The notes under the pieces are model-generated. The model was not told where the DNA came from and did not search any database. It was given only the letters and a program-made list of their open reading frames with translations. Source: Heterodera schachtii (lineage: Eukaryota > Nematoda > Chromadorea > Rhabditida > Heteroderidae). Taken from it: a stretch of 64,000 nucleotides of DNA. The DNA lies in NCBI GenBank assembly GCA_023374025.1, contig SIJG01000004.1:3752965-3816964 (forward strand), read 5' to 3'. Made by a program: the position numbers and the translations under genes. Of the stretch, positions 11,839-19,879 are shown in pieces. Position 1 is the stretch's first letter, and every line of letters starts with the position of its first letter.

Positions 11839-11856
11839 TGGTGCCGTTAGCAGGGG
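11839..11856 (+). other. Candidate tRNA primer-binding site
   Basis: TGGTGCCGTTAGCAGGGG begins with TGG, complementary to a tRNA CCA end, and sits just after the putative LTR and about 75 nt before the gag ATG. The TGGTGCC start resembles BEL-family primer sites. The first 12 nt are repeated at 11765-11776, 74 bp upstream, so an alternative LTR end there cannot be excluded. The primer tRNA was not identified. Confidence 0.5.
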
Positions 11857-11931
11857 GTTTCACTGCTCAACTCATTGACCGGTCATCCGACGACCGCGCC
11901 AAATTCGGATTTCGGACTTCGCACAGCCGCA

Positions 11932-14379
11932 ATGGACCCCGAGAACGACGAGCAGGACCATAACAACGACGGGAACGAGCAAATCGGTGGCTCACCCACA
12001 GCTCAAATCGGAGCAGGTCAGAAGGGTGCAAAAAAGGGAAAGGACAAACAGAAAGGAGCGGAGGTATCGACAATTCCAAGCGGTTCGGGCACTCAGCCCG
12101 GAGGGATGCGGAACCTTCGGAGCAATGGCATTGCCATACGCGCCATTCGGGACCAGTTGGAAAGGGCATCGGGCCCTCTCGCCGATCGGATCGCGGAGGC
12201 TCGAGAATTGCTCGATCCGGACTTCAACGCAGGAGAGAAGCCACAAGCAGCAGTCTGCCTCTCGGCCATGGAGAGAGGACTGCGGGAATTGGTCGGCATT
12301 TTCAAGGGCCATTTCGATCGGGGCCTAGCGGCGATCGGGGACGAAGCACCAGAGCTGCATGACTACCTGTACGACGCGTTCACCAGGCCACTCCCGGCCG
12401 CAACGAGATGTTTGGGGCTCCGATCGCATCCGCCCCCAGCCGAACTGCTCCAAATCGCGATGGAGCATCTTGGTGATCTGCGGACCGTCCGACGAACGCT
12501 CGAGGACGTGGAAAAATTATCCCAACTTTCATCCGGGACCCGATCGGGAACAGAGGAAATTCGGCCTGTGGGAGACAATCCAGCTGTCCCTCACACACCG
12601 CCTCCACTGCAACTCAACGACCCGACCGATCACCAGTCGGACGACTTATTGGTGAGACATTTCCCATGGCGGTTCGAGCAGCTGCACATCCAAGAGGAGC
12701 GACGGGCAGTGACGCCCGTGATGCGAAGCGTCGTCAAAGCCGCCCAATACCCGGGGGCCCACACTCGAGAGTGGGTAAATCAGACCACTGCTCGGAGGGA
12801 ACGGACTCCCTCCCCGCACGTCCGACAAGCGGGCAATCATCCGCACCCGCGGGATCCAGACCGTTCAATCGCGGGAAATCCAAATCCCTGCAGCCGTTTT
12901 CGAGTACCCGAACAGGTCAGGGGCAGAGATCCCTCAGTGATGCGCACCGCCCGACGTGACGAAGGGACGACGGCATTCGAGACCGTACGCCTCCAGCCAC
13001 CAACATTTTCGGGAAAACCGGAGGATTGGACTACGTTTTGGTCGTATTTCAAGCGGGCAGTGGACGACAAGCCCATCCCTGGCTTCGAAAAGCAGCTTCT
13101 TCTCCTTCGCTGCTTAAAAGAGGGATCCCCAGCCAGGAGGGCTGTCGAGGTCTACCCTCCTTCGGACGGGAACTATCCCGTGGTCATTCAACTGCTGAGG
13201 GAACGATTCGGAGACACGGATGATCTACAGCGGGCAATCCGGGCCCAGCTTCTCCACCTCCCGCCGGCCAGAGAAAATGTCCAAAGCCTGACCACCGTCG
13301 TGGACGAATTCGAGCGCGGAGTGTGCCAATTGGAGCAACTTGGGGCAAATGTGGAGGACGCCTCATTTGGGCCGCTTCTCGAGTCCAAGCTGCCGGTGCG
13401 GATCCTGACGGAATTGAGGATTCGGGAAAGCACGAGTGGGACGAAATGGTCAGTTCGGGAATTTCGAAAGGCGGTGGGCGCCCAAGTCAGGTGCATGCGC
13501 GCGGCAGAGTCAGCTTTGGCGGCAATGCGTGAGCCGGAGCGCCGAACGGAATCAAGACCGGAACCGGATCGAAATGCCCGAGGGACTCGGAATCGGGAAC
13601 AGTTCCCGAGGGCATTCATGGTCGGAGGCAACCCTTTAGCCCAACGACCCACGACACCTCCGGGGGCACCAGCCCCTCGAACCGGAACTCACGCACCAAA
13701 TCGGAAGGTGAGTGATCAGGATTGGAACCGGAACCATCGACCTCCCCAATCTCGGGGGGAGGTCCCGACTGACAATGGCTGTTCGCTATGCCAAAAACCG
13801 GGCCATCGCCCGAGCAATTGTCCGGCCTACCCTACGGCCCAAACACGTCGACAACGTCTTTTCGAGCAAAGGCGCTGTCTCCGCTGCCTCTCGTCTGATC
13901 ACATCGCAAGCTGCTGTCCGCGCCCAAGAGCCTGTCGATGGTGTAAGCGCGATGACCATCACTCCTTGGTCTGTTGGGGCGGGTCGGGGACACAACTCAC
14001 AGCCCGCGAACCACCGGCGGGAGTGGAGTCCCGTGGTCAAAACAAACCAAAAACGGAAGCAAGTGTCATGCTGGTGCAGAACGACATGAACTCGGAGAGC
14101 GATTCCCGCTCGTCCGAGCCTCGCACCAAATCCAAGCGCAAGAAGCCGAAGCGACGTCGGAACGATCAGGCCAATCAATCGGAGAAGCAAGGGGAACGAT
14201 CCCCTGGCACTGATCAGCGAGCATTCACAGCGATGGGCGAAAGCCAGCCCGCTTACCTGATGGTGTGCCCCGTGGTCGCTGCTAATGACGACACCACGCG
14301 GCAGCAGTCGAACCGTTCTGCTCTGGGATCCGGGAAGTCAGGTGGATTGGGCTCAAACGGTCTTGACAGAGCAGCTTGA
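11932..14379 (+). CDS. gag: Gag protein of a BEL/Pao retroelement
   Basis: Encodes an 815-residue capsid/nucleocapsid precursor that would package element RNA into cytoplasmic particles. I chose the ATG at 11932 (MDPENDEQDHNN); the frame is open further upstream but with no earlier ATG. Residues about 356-520 match the DUF1759-type core of BEL/Pao Gag, with FSGKPEDWTTFWSYF, then LLRCLKEGSPARRAVE and LLRERFGD. Three CX2CX4HX4C zinc knuckles lie at about 617-630, 649-662 and 668-681. The C-terminus is lysine- and arginine-rich. The protease frame begins in the +1 frame at 14285, overlapping the end of gag by 95 nt. BEL elements usually have one gag-pol frame, so this is either a mutation or a programmed shift. 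The ORF itself is intact, and GC-rich codon use differs strongly from host DNA. Confidence 0.9.
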   Translation: MDPENDEQDHNNDGNEQIGGSPTAQIGAGQKGAKKGKDKQKGAEVSTIPSGSGTQPGGMRNLRSNGIAIRAIRDQLERASGPLADRIAEARELLDPDFNAGEKPQAAVCLSAMERGLRELVGIFKGHFDRGLAAIGDEAPELHDYLYDAFTRPLPAATRCLGLRSHPPPAELLQIAMEHLGDLRTVRRTLEDVEKLSQLSSGTRSGTEEIRPVGDNPAVPHTPPPLQLNDPTDHQSDDLLVRHFPWRFEQLHIQEERRAVTPVMRSVVKAAQYPGAHTREWVNQTTARRERTPSPHVRQAGNHPHPRDPDRSIAGNPNPCSRFRVPEQVRGRDPSVMRTARRDEGTTAFETVRLQPPTFSGKPEDWTTFWSYFKRAVDDKPIPGFEKQLLLLRCLKEGSPARRAVEVYPPSDGNYPVVIQLLRERFGDTDDLQRAIRAQLLHLPPARENVQSLTTVVDEFERGVCQLEQLGANVEDASFGPLLESKLPVRILTELRIRESTSGTKWSVREFRKAVGAQVRCMRAAESALAAMREPERRTESRPEPDRNARGTRNREQFPRAFMVGGNPLAQRPTTPPGAPAPRTGTHAPNRKVSDQDWNRNHRPPQSRGEVPTDNGCSLCQKPGHRPSNCPAYPTAQTRRQRLFEQRRCLRCLSSDHIASCCPRPRACRWCKRDDHHSLVCWGGSGTQLTAREPPAGVESRGQNKPKTEASVMLVQNDMNSESDSRSSEPRTKSKRKKPKRRRNDQANQSEKQGERSPGTDQRAFTAMGESQPAYLMVCPVVAANDDTTRQQSNRSALGSGKSGGLGSNGLDRAA

Positions 14380-15047
14380 ACTACCGAATGCGGGATCAGC
14401 CCCGCTTGTCGTCCAAGTGTTCGGCGGATCAAAGAAGAAAGTCCCGTCGACCAAACACCGACTGAAGCTCAAACGATTGGACGGAGGATGGGAGGAGTTG
14501 GAGGTGTCATCCGTGCCAAACGTCTGCACGCCCATCCAAACGAAGCTGGTTGGGCCGGGAACTCGTCCCGAACTGCTCGAACCAATGGACGCGACAGTTC
14601 AGCCCCAAATCGTGATCGGAATACGCAAGTTTTGGGACTTTGTGATCGGATTCAAAAAATCGGCCGAGGGGGCCTTTCTTATCGACACAGTGTTCGGGAC
14701 TGTGCTCTGCGGAGAGCACTTCGGGGCGCCCTTAGGGCATTCAGTGCCCCGTGACACCGTCCTCATGGCCATAACCGGAACGGACAGCGGATGGAACCGC
14801 ATGCCAGCCGCATCGGCAGTGGAGCAATTTTGGTCACTCGAGACCATCGGAATTCTGGACGATCCGACGGGAGACGCCGACACCGAAGCGATCATTCAAT
14901 TCGAGAAATCAGTCCGCCAGGACGAAGACGGTCGTTATTCAATTCGGTTGCCATGGCGGGACCCAATTCCCGCCTTGCCCAGCAACTTCGCCGTGGCCTA
15001 CAGGCGCCTCACCAGCCTGATCAATCGACTACAGCGAATGCCCGGTC
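14285..15047 (+). pseudogene. pol: Pol part 1: aspartic protease and linker, frame-broken
   Basis: This + frame carries a retroviral-type aspartic protease region (DUF1758-like) starting RTVLLWDPGSQ. The catalytic triad, normally D-S/T-G, reads D-P-G here, which should impair the enzyme. The region continues as the usual linker up to the start of reverse transcriptase (YRRLTSLINRLQ). Homology then leaves this frame at about 15035-15048 and resumes in the next one, so a frameshift separates the two. The frame remains open to 15328 but the tail is out of register. In an intact element this would be one Pol polyprotein, cleaved by its own protease. Confidence 0.75.
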
Positions 15048-15262
15048 TTGGAACAATACCGGGCGGTGATCGAGGAACAATTCAAGACCGGGATCATCGA
15101 GGAAGCTGCGATCGGAGTCAGCCGGCGGGAACACTTCGTCCCGCACCAAGCCGTGATCACACCCAAAAAGCTGAGGGTGGTGTACGACGCCAGTGCCCAT
15201 GCCAAAGGGGCCCCGTCCTTGAACGACTGCCTGCTACGGGGGCCTGTTTGGCTGCCCGATTT
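15036..15262 (+). pseudogene. pol: Reverse transcriptase N-terminal fragment
   Basis: The frame reads LEQYRAVIEEQFKTG and then RVVYDASAHAKGAPSLNDCL, the characteristic start of BEL/Pao reverse transcriptase (fingers region). It stops matching RT at LPDF near 15262. The next bases already encode the integrase core in another frame. The palm with the catalytic YxDD box, the thumb, RNase H, and the integrase zinc-binding domain with its first catalytic Asp are missing. I infer that roughly 2 kb was deleted, which makes the copy non-autonomous. Confidence 0.8.
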
Positions 15263-16317
15263 TCATTGCCAGGCGAGGAGCTCCATCTCGGATCATCAGC
15301 GACAATGCGCCCACCTTCACATTGGTAGGCCGCACTCTTTCATCTTTCGGACTTACGGGAACTGATCCCGTGGCATTCATCGACGCTCGAGGGATCAAAT
15401 GGCGATTCACGCCCAGCCACACTCCTTGGGCGGGAGGTGTCTTTGAACGGGCCGTTCAATCCGTCAAGAGAGCCCTGCAGAAGACACTCGGCAGTTCGGT
15501 GATCAGCTATGATGAGTTGATCACTTTGCTGGCAGAGGTGGAAGCCGCGGTCAATTCGAGACCACTCACATACGTCAGCGACGAAGCTGGCGACCCTCTG
15601 CCGATCAGGCCGATCGACTTCATTCAGGAGAACGGCCGCTTGGGGCTTGAGCCCCTGAGCTCACCAACTCAACAGCCACCGGATCGGAAGGACCCACCGC
15701 ATGTCCAGCTTGAGAAACGATGGCGAGCAGCGCAGCAACAACACTTTTGGCGGCGATGGCATGCCGAATATTTGCTACAACTGCGCGAGAAGGCCGGCTG
15801 GCAGCACCGGAACAAGCGGGTGGTCGCTGGTGGGACACCAAAAATCGGCGACGTTGTGCTGGTGGAAGACAAAATGCAGCCACGGAACGTGTGGCAAATG
15901 GGCCGGATCGAAGAACTCAGAGGATCGTCGGATCAGATTCGAAGTGTACTGATCAAAATGCCAAATGGCCGAATTTGGGGGCGCCCAGTGAACAAAATAT
16001 GCCCCCTCGAGGAGTCACCGGAGTCAGAACGAGACAGGACAGCCGACATGGACGAGAATGGCGCAATTGGGGATTCCGTTCACCCGGGCACAACTGCCCA
16101 TTTTCAGGAGCCCCAAAACGTGGACAGTACCGAGCCACCTGCGCAAGAACCGGGCACCATCGAAGAGCCCGGGCCAACCGAGGAAAAACCCGCCGAAATC
16201 CTCGAGCGAATCGAACAAAGCATCGAAGAGGAGCTGCCCACCCGGGAAACCGATCCCGGGATTCGACGGTCGCAGCGAGCACGAAAAATCCGGGAAATCC
16301 GAGACCCGGAGTGGTCC
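15263..16317 (+). pseudogene. pol: Integrase C-terminal half
   Basis: Immediately after the deletion junction the frame reads ARRGAPSRIISDNAPTF, which contains the second Asp of the DDE triad. HTPWAGGVFERAVQSVKRAL follows, containing the catalytic Glu, and then AVNSRPLTYV. A DUF5641-like C-terminal domain follows (GDVVLVEDKMQPRNVWQMG, about 15850-15990). The first catalytic Asp and the HHCC zinc finger are lost, so it cannot catalyse integration. A low-complexity acidic linker (about 16020-16300) leads without a stop into the envelope, as in polyprotein-style BEL elements. Confidence 0.85.
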
Positions 16318-18084
16318 ATGCCGAGAAAAACACAGAAGCGCAAATTTGCACAAGCCAACGTCGGATGGGCACTTTTGACAGTGCTAATGTGGGTTGGCAC
16401 CGTTGTTGGTTGCCAGCCCGCCCCCCGGAATTCGAGACTGATGGCACTGTTGGACTCGGGCAATCCAGGAAAACCGTGTGAGATGAGCTGCGCAGCACGT
16501 GGGATAACTGTGCACAACGACAAATCGGTGGACAAGCTCGAAATTTGCTGCCCGGACGGGTGTTGGGCAACCTCGCCCAAAACTCTCGAGACCAACTACG
16601 AACTTCCGGTCGAGCTGCTCATTCACGGCTATAATTGTACGAGCAGCTGTTGGGTGGGGAAAAGTTCCCCTAAAAGTGTCGGCCATCGTTGTGCCCCAAA
16701 GTCGGAGTGTGACTTAATGCAATGCCTTTGGTGCTGGGAGCAACTCGCCAATCCGAAGTGCAACCCGCGATGGTCGTCGGCCCTATTCGGACTCGGAATG
16801 GCGGCGGTTTTGGCGATCTGCGGGTGTCTGTGGCCGATGATCAGCCGATGTTTGCTCGGAGCGTCTCTGCTGTGGAAGGTGATGGCATGGGCGACTCGGT
16901 ACCCAATTCGGGGCTTTAATCGTTTGACGGGGCGGGAGATTCCCGAGCCGACTGCTGATCAGGTGAAAAGCCGAGTGAAAAGGGGCGCGAGAAACGCCCG
17001 GGCCGAAATCAGGGAGGTCCAAAAGCGACTACAGCTGGCGAGACGGGCACGCGCGGCAGCCCGAGCCTGGAGAAATCCCGAACGAGGACGGGCACACATG
17101 CCCGGGGCCGCAATGGCATTGCTCCCGCTGCTCTGCTTCATGGCCATTTCTTCCTCATCCAGGCCCATCTCGGTGATGCTGCGCTCAGAAGACTGCGCGA
17201 GGACGCCATCGGGACTCAAATGCTCGGGATCCGCGGCCACCATCCTGACTTTGTTGCCATCCGATCAGGTTAACTCATTTCTGATCAGGTTGGCGCAGGA
17301 CGAGCTCCTCGGGGCAGTTCGGTTACGTTTGAGCGCAATAACAATGGTCTGTGTGCCAAAAACGGAGAATTGGCTCCGTTCCTACACAGTTTCAACAGTT
17401 GCGGTCAAAAGGTGCCCTGCGGCGGGCTCCTGTCACGGAGATTACTGTGCCCGTGTTCGGAGCGGGGCACGTGTCCCCGAGCTCGTGGAGCTGAACAATC
17501 GGCCCGGTCATTCGGTCTGCATCCAAAGCACGAGCTTTTGGCACAATTCATGCGGCCTTCCCTCTGCCGCTTGCCTGTTCTACCGCTGGGCCGCAACTCC
17601 GTCATCATCCACTCTTTTTGAGGAATTCAGCTGTTTGGAATGGGATTTGCAGCTCAGTGCGTGGGTGGAATTGGAGACCAACAGCGGACAGGTGGAGTCC
17701 CAAAAACTCATACTCCATCCCGGGATTCCCGAGCAGTGGGGAAATATGACCCTGGCGGTCGTCCCCTCTTCCCTTCCCCCAATGCCAGTTTTGACTTCAT
17801 TCTTTATCACCGACGGAAGAGCGGTGGCGATGGGGAAATCGATCCCCTCTGATCTCCATTGTACGGACGAGCAGCAAGCGCGGGGCTTTGATCAATGCCA
17901 GCTCTCGATCGGGGCTTGCCAAAAATGTGCCCCGGATCACGACAACGGATCCGTTCATTGCCATTGTCGAGACGTCAATGTCGAGCAGTACATGGGGCCC
18001 GGGACTCGTGGGGGTGCCGTAAACCAGGCATCCTGGGTGGCCCATCGGTTCTCCTCCTCCTCATCAATTTTACGGGCATTGTAG
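16318..18084 (+). pseudogene. env: Envelope-like glycoprotein, phlebovirus G2 type, C-terminally truncated
   Basis: The frame continues from integrase. I mark the env part from the Met at 16318, ahead of a signal-like hydrophobic segment (residues about 15-31). A cysteine-rich ectodomain and hydrophobic segments (about 154-190) follow, then a furin-type RVKR site at 219-222 and another hydrophobic stretch (about 261-277). The second half resembles the phlebovirus G2 (class II fusion) domain: paired cysteines with a CGLPSAACLFYRW motif near residue 411 and a terminal CQKC...CHC cluster. Such captured envelopes are established for nematode BEL elements (Cer7, Tas). Homology stops at 17992. The last 30 residues are antisense ORF X, so the membrane-anchoring C-terminus is missing. 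Possible N-glycosylation sites are visible (NCT, NMT, NGS). Confidence 0.8.
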
Positions 18085-19760
18085 TGCCCGCCCGAGCCCG
18101 GCGTAAAGGACAATTGGCCCGACCCCTCTCCCCAATTCTCGTCGCGGTTTCGCGACATTGCGGCGGGCGGCGGCGGCGTTTCCGGCACCACCTCCTCCCC
18201 GTCCGAAGGGAGGGAAAGGAGGTCCTCCTTCCCGTCCGTGCCCTTCTCCTCGGCCTCCAGGATTTTGGCCATTTCCTCTCCGACCTGTCCAAGCAGCTCC
18301 GCCACTTTTGCCAATTTCTCCGTCGGTCTCGCGCGCGGTGGTGCCATTGTCGCCGGACTCTTCGGCAGTGGTGCCGAAGCTTTGCTCGTTGATGGACGAG
18401 GGGAACGTTCCCCTGAATTGGCCGGCGGCCCGGCCGAACTGGCTGACGTTTCTCCGGGCTTTTGCCCGTTGCCCGTGGCATTCGGCACCACAATCACTGA
18501 ACGCAACCGCCCCCCTCCACTTGCCTCCGATTCGTTGTCGGTCGTTTCGGCCCCGCTGTTGGCAATGGAGACCCAGCGTTCCCACTCGGGAAAGTGCTCC
18601 CGAGTCGCCGCTCGCCCATTGTTCGGCACGCAGCGATAGTTGCGGCCGAATTTGATGTACAGAGCGGCAAAGCACTGTGCCGCGTTCCGCCCGCGCTCAC
18701 CAGGTCCGACGTGTTCCAACTCCGCCTCCAGCCGCCTGATTTCGTCCCCGGTTTCCCGGAGAGTGCGCTCACGTCGGGAGGTGCGTCCGGCTGCCTTCTC
18801 ATTTTGATGAGAGCGATACCATTTTGTCCATTTTGGCATTGAGTACACGGTGTTGTACGAGGTTGATGAGGAAGATCTGGAAAGGAGTGGGGGATTTGAA
18901 TGGCGGTTCCATTGATCCAGTGGGACGGCCCTTCGGCCCGATGAGAAGAAGTGAATGGTGTCGTTGTTGGGAATTGACGAATGCGACGGAGAACGAAGGG
19001 GCGGACTCTGCCCCCAAATCCGGCGTGGGAGAGATGAACATTGTTCAGCTCTGGTGGCAGTGCCATCGATCGGTTCCTTACGAGCCGCCATTTCGCGATT
19101 CACCGGCGCGCCGTCGTAGTCATCGTCCAGTTTGGACTGAGTGATCCAGTGCAGGTCCTCCAACGCCAACCAGTCCGAGTGGACTTCCCCCAACCGCCAG
19201 GGCACGTGCCCTTTCTTTTGCAATGCTCTGCTTCGCTTCGAACTTCCAACAGTGCCGCCCTCGGCGTAGATGCAGGGCCATTGTGGCCATTTGAGCGGGC
19301 GGAGGCGGTGTTTTTCGAAATATTCCGCTGCGGTCACTCCGGGCGCTATTTTTTGCTGGGATGCGGGCAAAAGGCCCATCGTAAAAGGGAAGGGCACCGC
19401 TTCCCCGGTCCTTTCGTGGACCATGCGAATTCCCTTGGCCTCTTCTCCCCTCAAAAATCTTTCCACCTTCGCTCGGCTCCACGGGTCCTCTCCCCAGTTT
19501 TTGTCGGCCATTTCCGCGATGTCATCGGCCACAGTTCTTCCGGCAGACTTGGGCGGAAGGGGCTTGGTGCGCCCCAGCACACTTCTGCCACGCGTTGGTT
19601 CCTCGCCACCGCGTTCACCCCGCGGTTCGTGAGTGCTGCTGCTGCGCCGTCGGTCCGATGGTCCACCCAAATTTGCCCGAGGGGAACTTTCCCCAAATCC
19701 GCCGTTGGCGAATCCGTCGCCGCTCTCACCGAAGCCGCCATTTGCAAAACCTTCGCTCAT
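17955..19760 (-). CDS. ORF X: protein with a PAZ-like domain, C-terminus replaced
   Basis: An uninterrupted minus-strand frame; I start it at the ATG at 19760, 6 nt after a TTTATCAG splice-acceptor-like site, giving 601 residues. Residues 2-25 contain two GFANGGFGES repeats. Residues about 94-195 resemble an Argonaute/Dicer PAZ domain: RGEEAKGIRMVHERTGEA, then AAEYFEKHRLRPLKWPQWPC (compare YF-x-H-x-L-K-Y-P-x-L-P-C of PAZ) and GHVPWRLGEV in place of the PLE motif. PAZ domains hold the 3' end of small RNAs. No MID, PIWI or RNase III region follows. The rest is Ser/Pro/Arg-rich with short helical stretches (KLAKVAELLGQVGEEMAKIL) and an acidic tail. The last 12 residues are antisense env sequence from the fold-back; the natural end is seen at 10942. 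Composition matches the retroelement, so it may be an element-borne gene; a host gene is the alternative. Confidence 0.6.
   Translation of the reverse strand: MSEGFANGGFGESGDGFANGGFGESSPRANLGGPSDRRRSSSTHEPRGERGGEEPTRGRSVLGRTKPLPPKSAGRTVADDIAEMADKNWGEDPWSRAKVERFLRGEEAKGIRMVHERTGEAVPFPFTMGLLPASQQKIAPGVTAAEYFEKHRLRPLKWPQWPCIYAEGGTVGSSKRSRALQKKGHVPWRLGEVHSDWLALEDLHWITQSKLDDDYDGAPVNREMAARKEPIDGTATRAEQCSSLPRRIWGQSPPLRSPSHSSIPNNDTIHFFSSGRRAVPLDQWNRHSNPPLLSRSSSSTSYNTVYSMPKWTKWYRSHQNEKAAGRTSRRERTLRETGDEIRRLEAELEHVGPGERGRNAAQCFAALYIKFGRNYRCVPNNGRAATREHFPEWERWVSIANSGAETTDNESEASGGGRLRSVIVVPNATGNGQKPGETSASSAGPPANSGERSPRPSTSKASAPLPKSPATMAPPRARPTEKLAKVAELLGQVGEEMAKILEAEEKGTDGKEDLLSLPSDGEEVVPETPPPPAAMSRNRDENWGEGSGQLSFTPGSGGHYNARKIDEEEENRWATQDAWFTAPPRVPGPMYCSTLTSRQWQ
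17993..18157 (-). repeat. 165-bp inverted repeat, right arm (partner 10752-10916)
   Basis: Appears identical in reverse complement to 10752-10916. Its left limit is the palindromic GGGGCCC at the junction with env, which suggests a fold-back or template-switch joint. Confidence 0.9.
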
Positions 19761-19766
19761 TTTTCG

Positions 19767-19775
19767 CTGATAAAG
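19767..19775 (-). promoter_or_regulatory. Splice-acceptor-like site before the ORF X start
   Basis: On the minus strand, CTTTATCAG precedes CGAAAAATG. A pyrimidine-rich acceptor a few bases before the ATG is typical of trans-spliced nematode mRNAs. It could equally end a 5' intron. Basis: motif and spacing. Confidence 0.4.
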
Positions 19776-19879
19776 ATGAAGTGAAGTGAATGGGGGATGA
19801 GAAGAGGGAAATTGAAAAAGTGACGGATTTCCATGAATGATTATCAACATAAATATATTTAAAAAATTAAATGACAAAG

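Larger units (their letters stand above)
10752..19800. mobile_element. Decayed, internally rearranged BEL/Pao retroelement
   Basis: A GC-rich block (about 60% GC) is embedded in about 20% GC host DNA. In order it holds a 3' fragment of ORF X (+), an LTR, a primer-binding site, gag with three zinc knuckles, protease, an RT start, integrase and an envelope, all on +. At 17993 the sequence folds back into ORF X on the minus strand. The DUF1759-like gag core, the integrase motif and the coupling to a phlebovirus G2-like envelope identify a nematode BEL/Pao element. No 3' LTR follows the envelope. Pol is frame-broken and has lost its catalytic core, so the copy cannot be autonomous. Confidence 0.85.

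Noticed and set aside
11867..14190. Many antisense and alternate-frame open frames over gag
   Set aside because: GC-rich coding DNA keeps other frames open by chance; none shows a domain, while the gag frame does.
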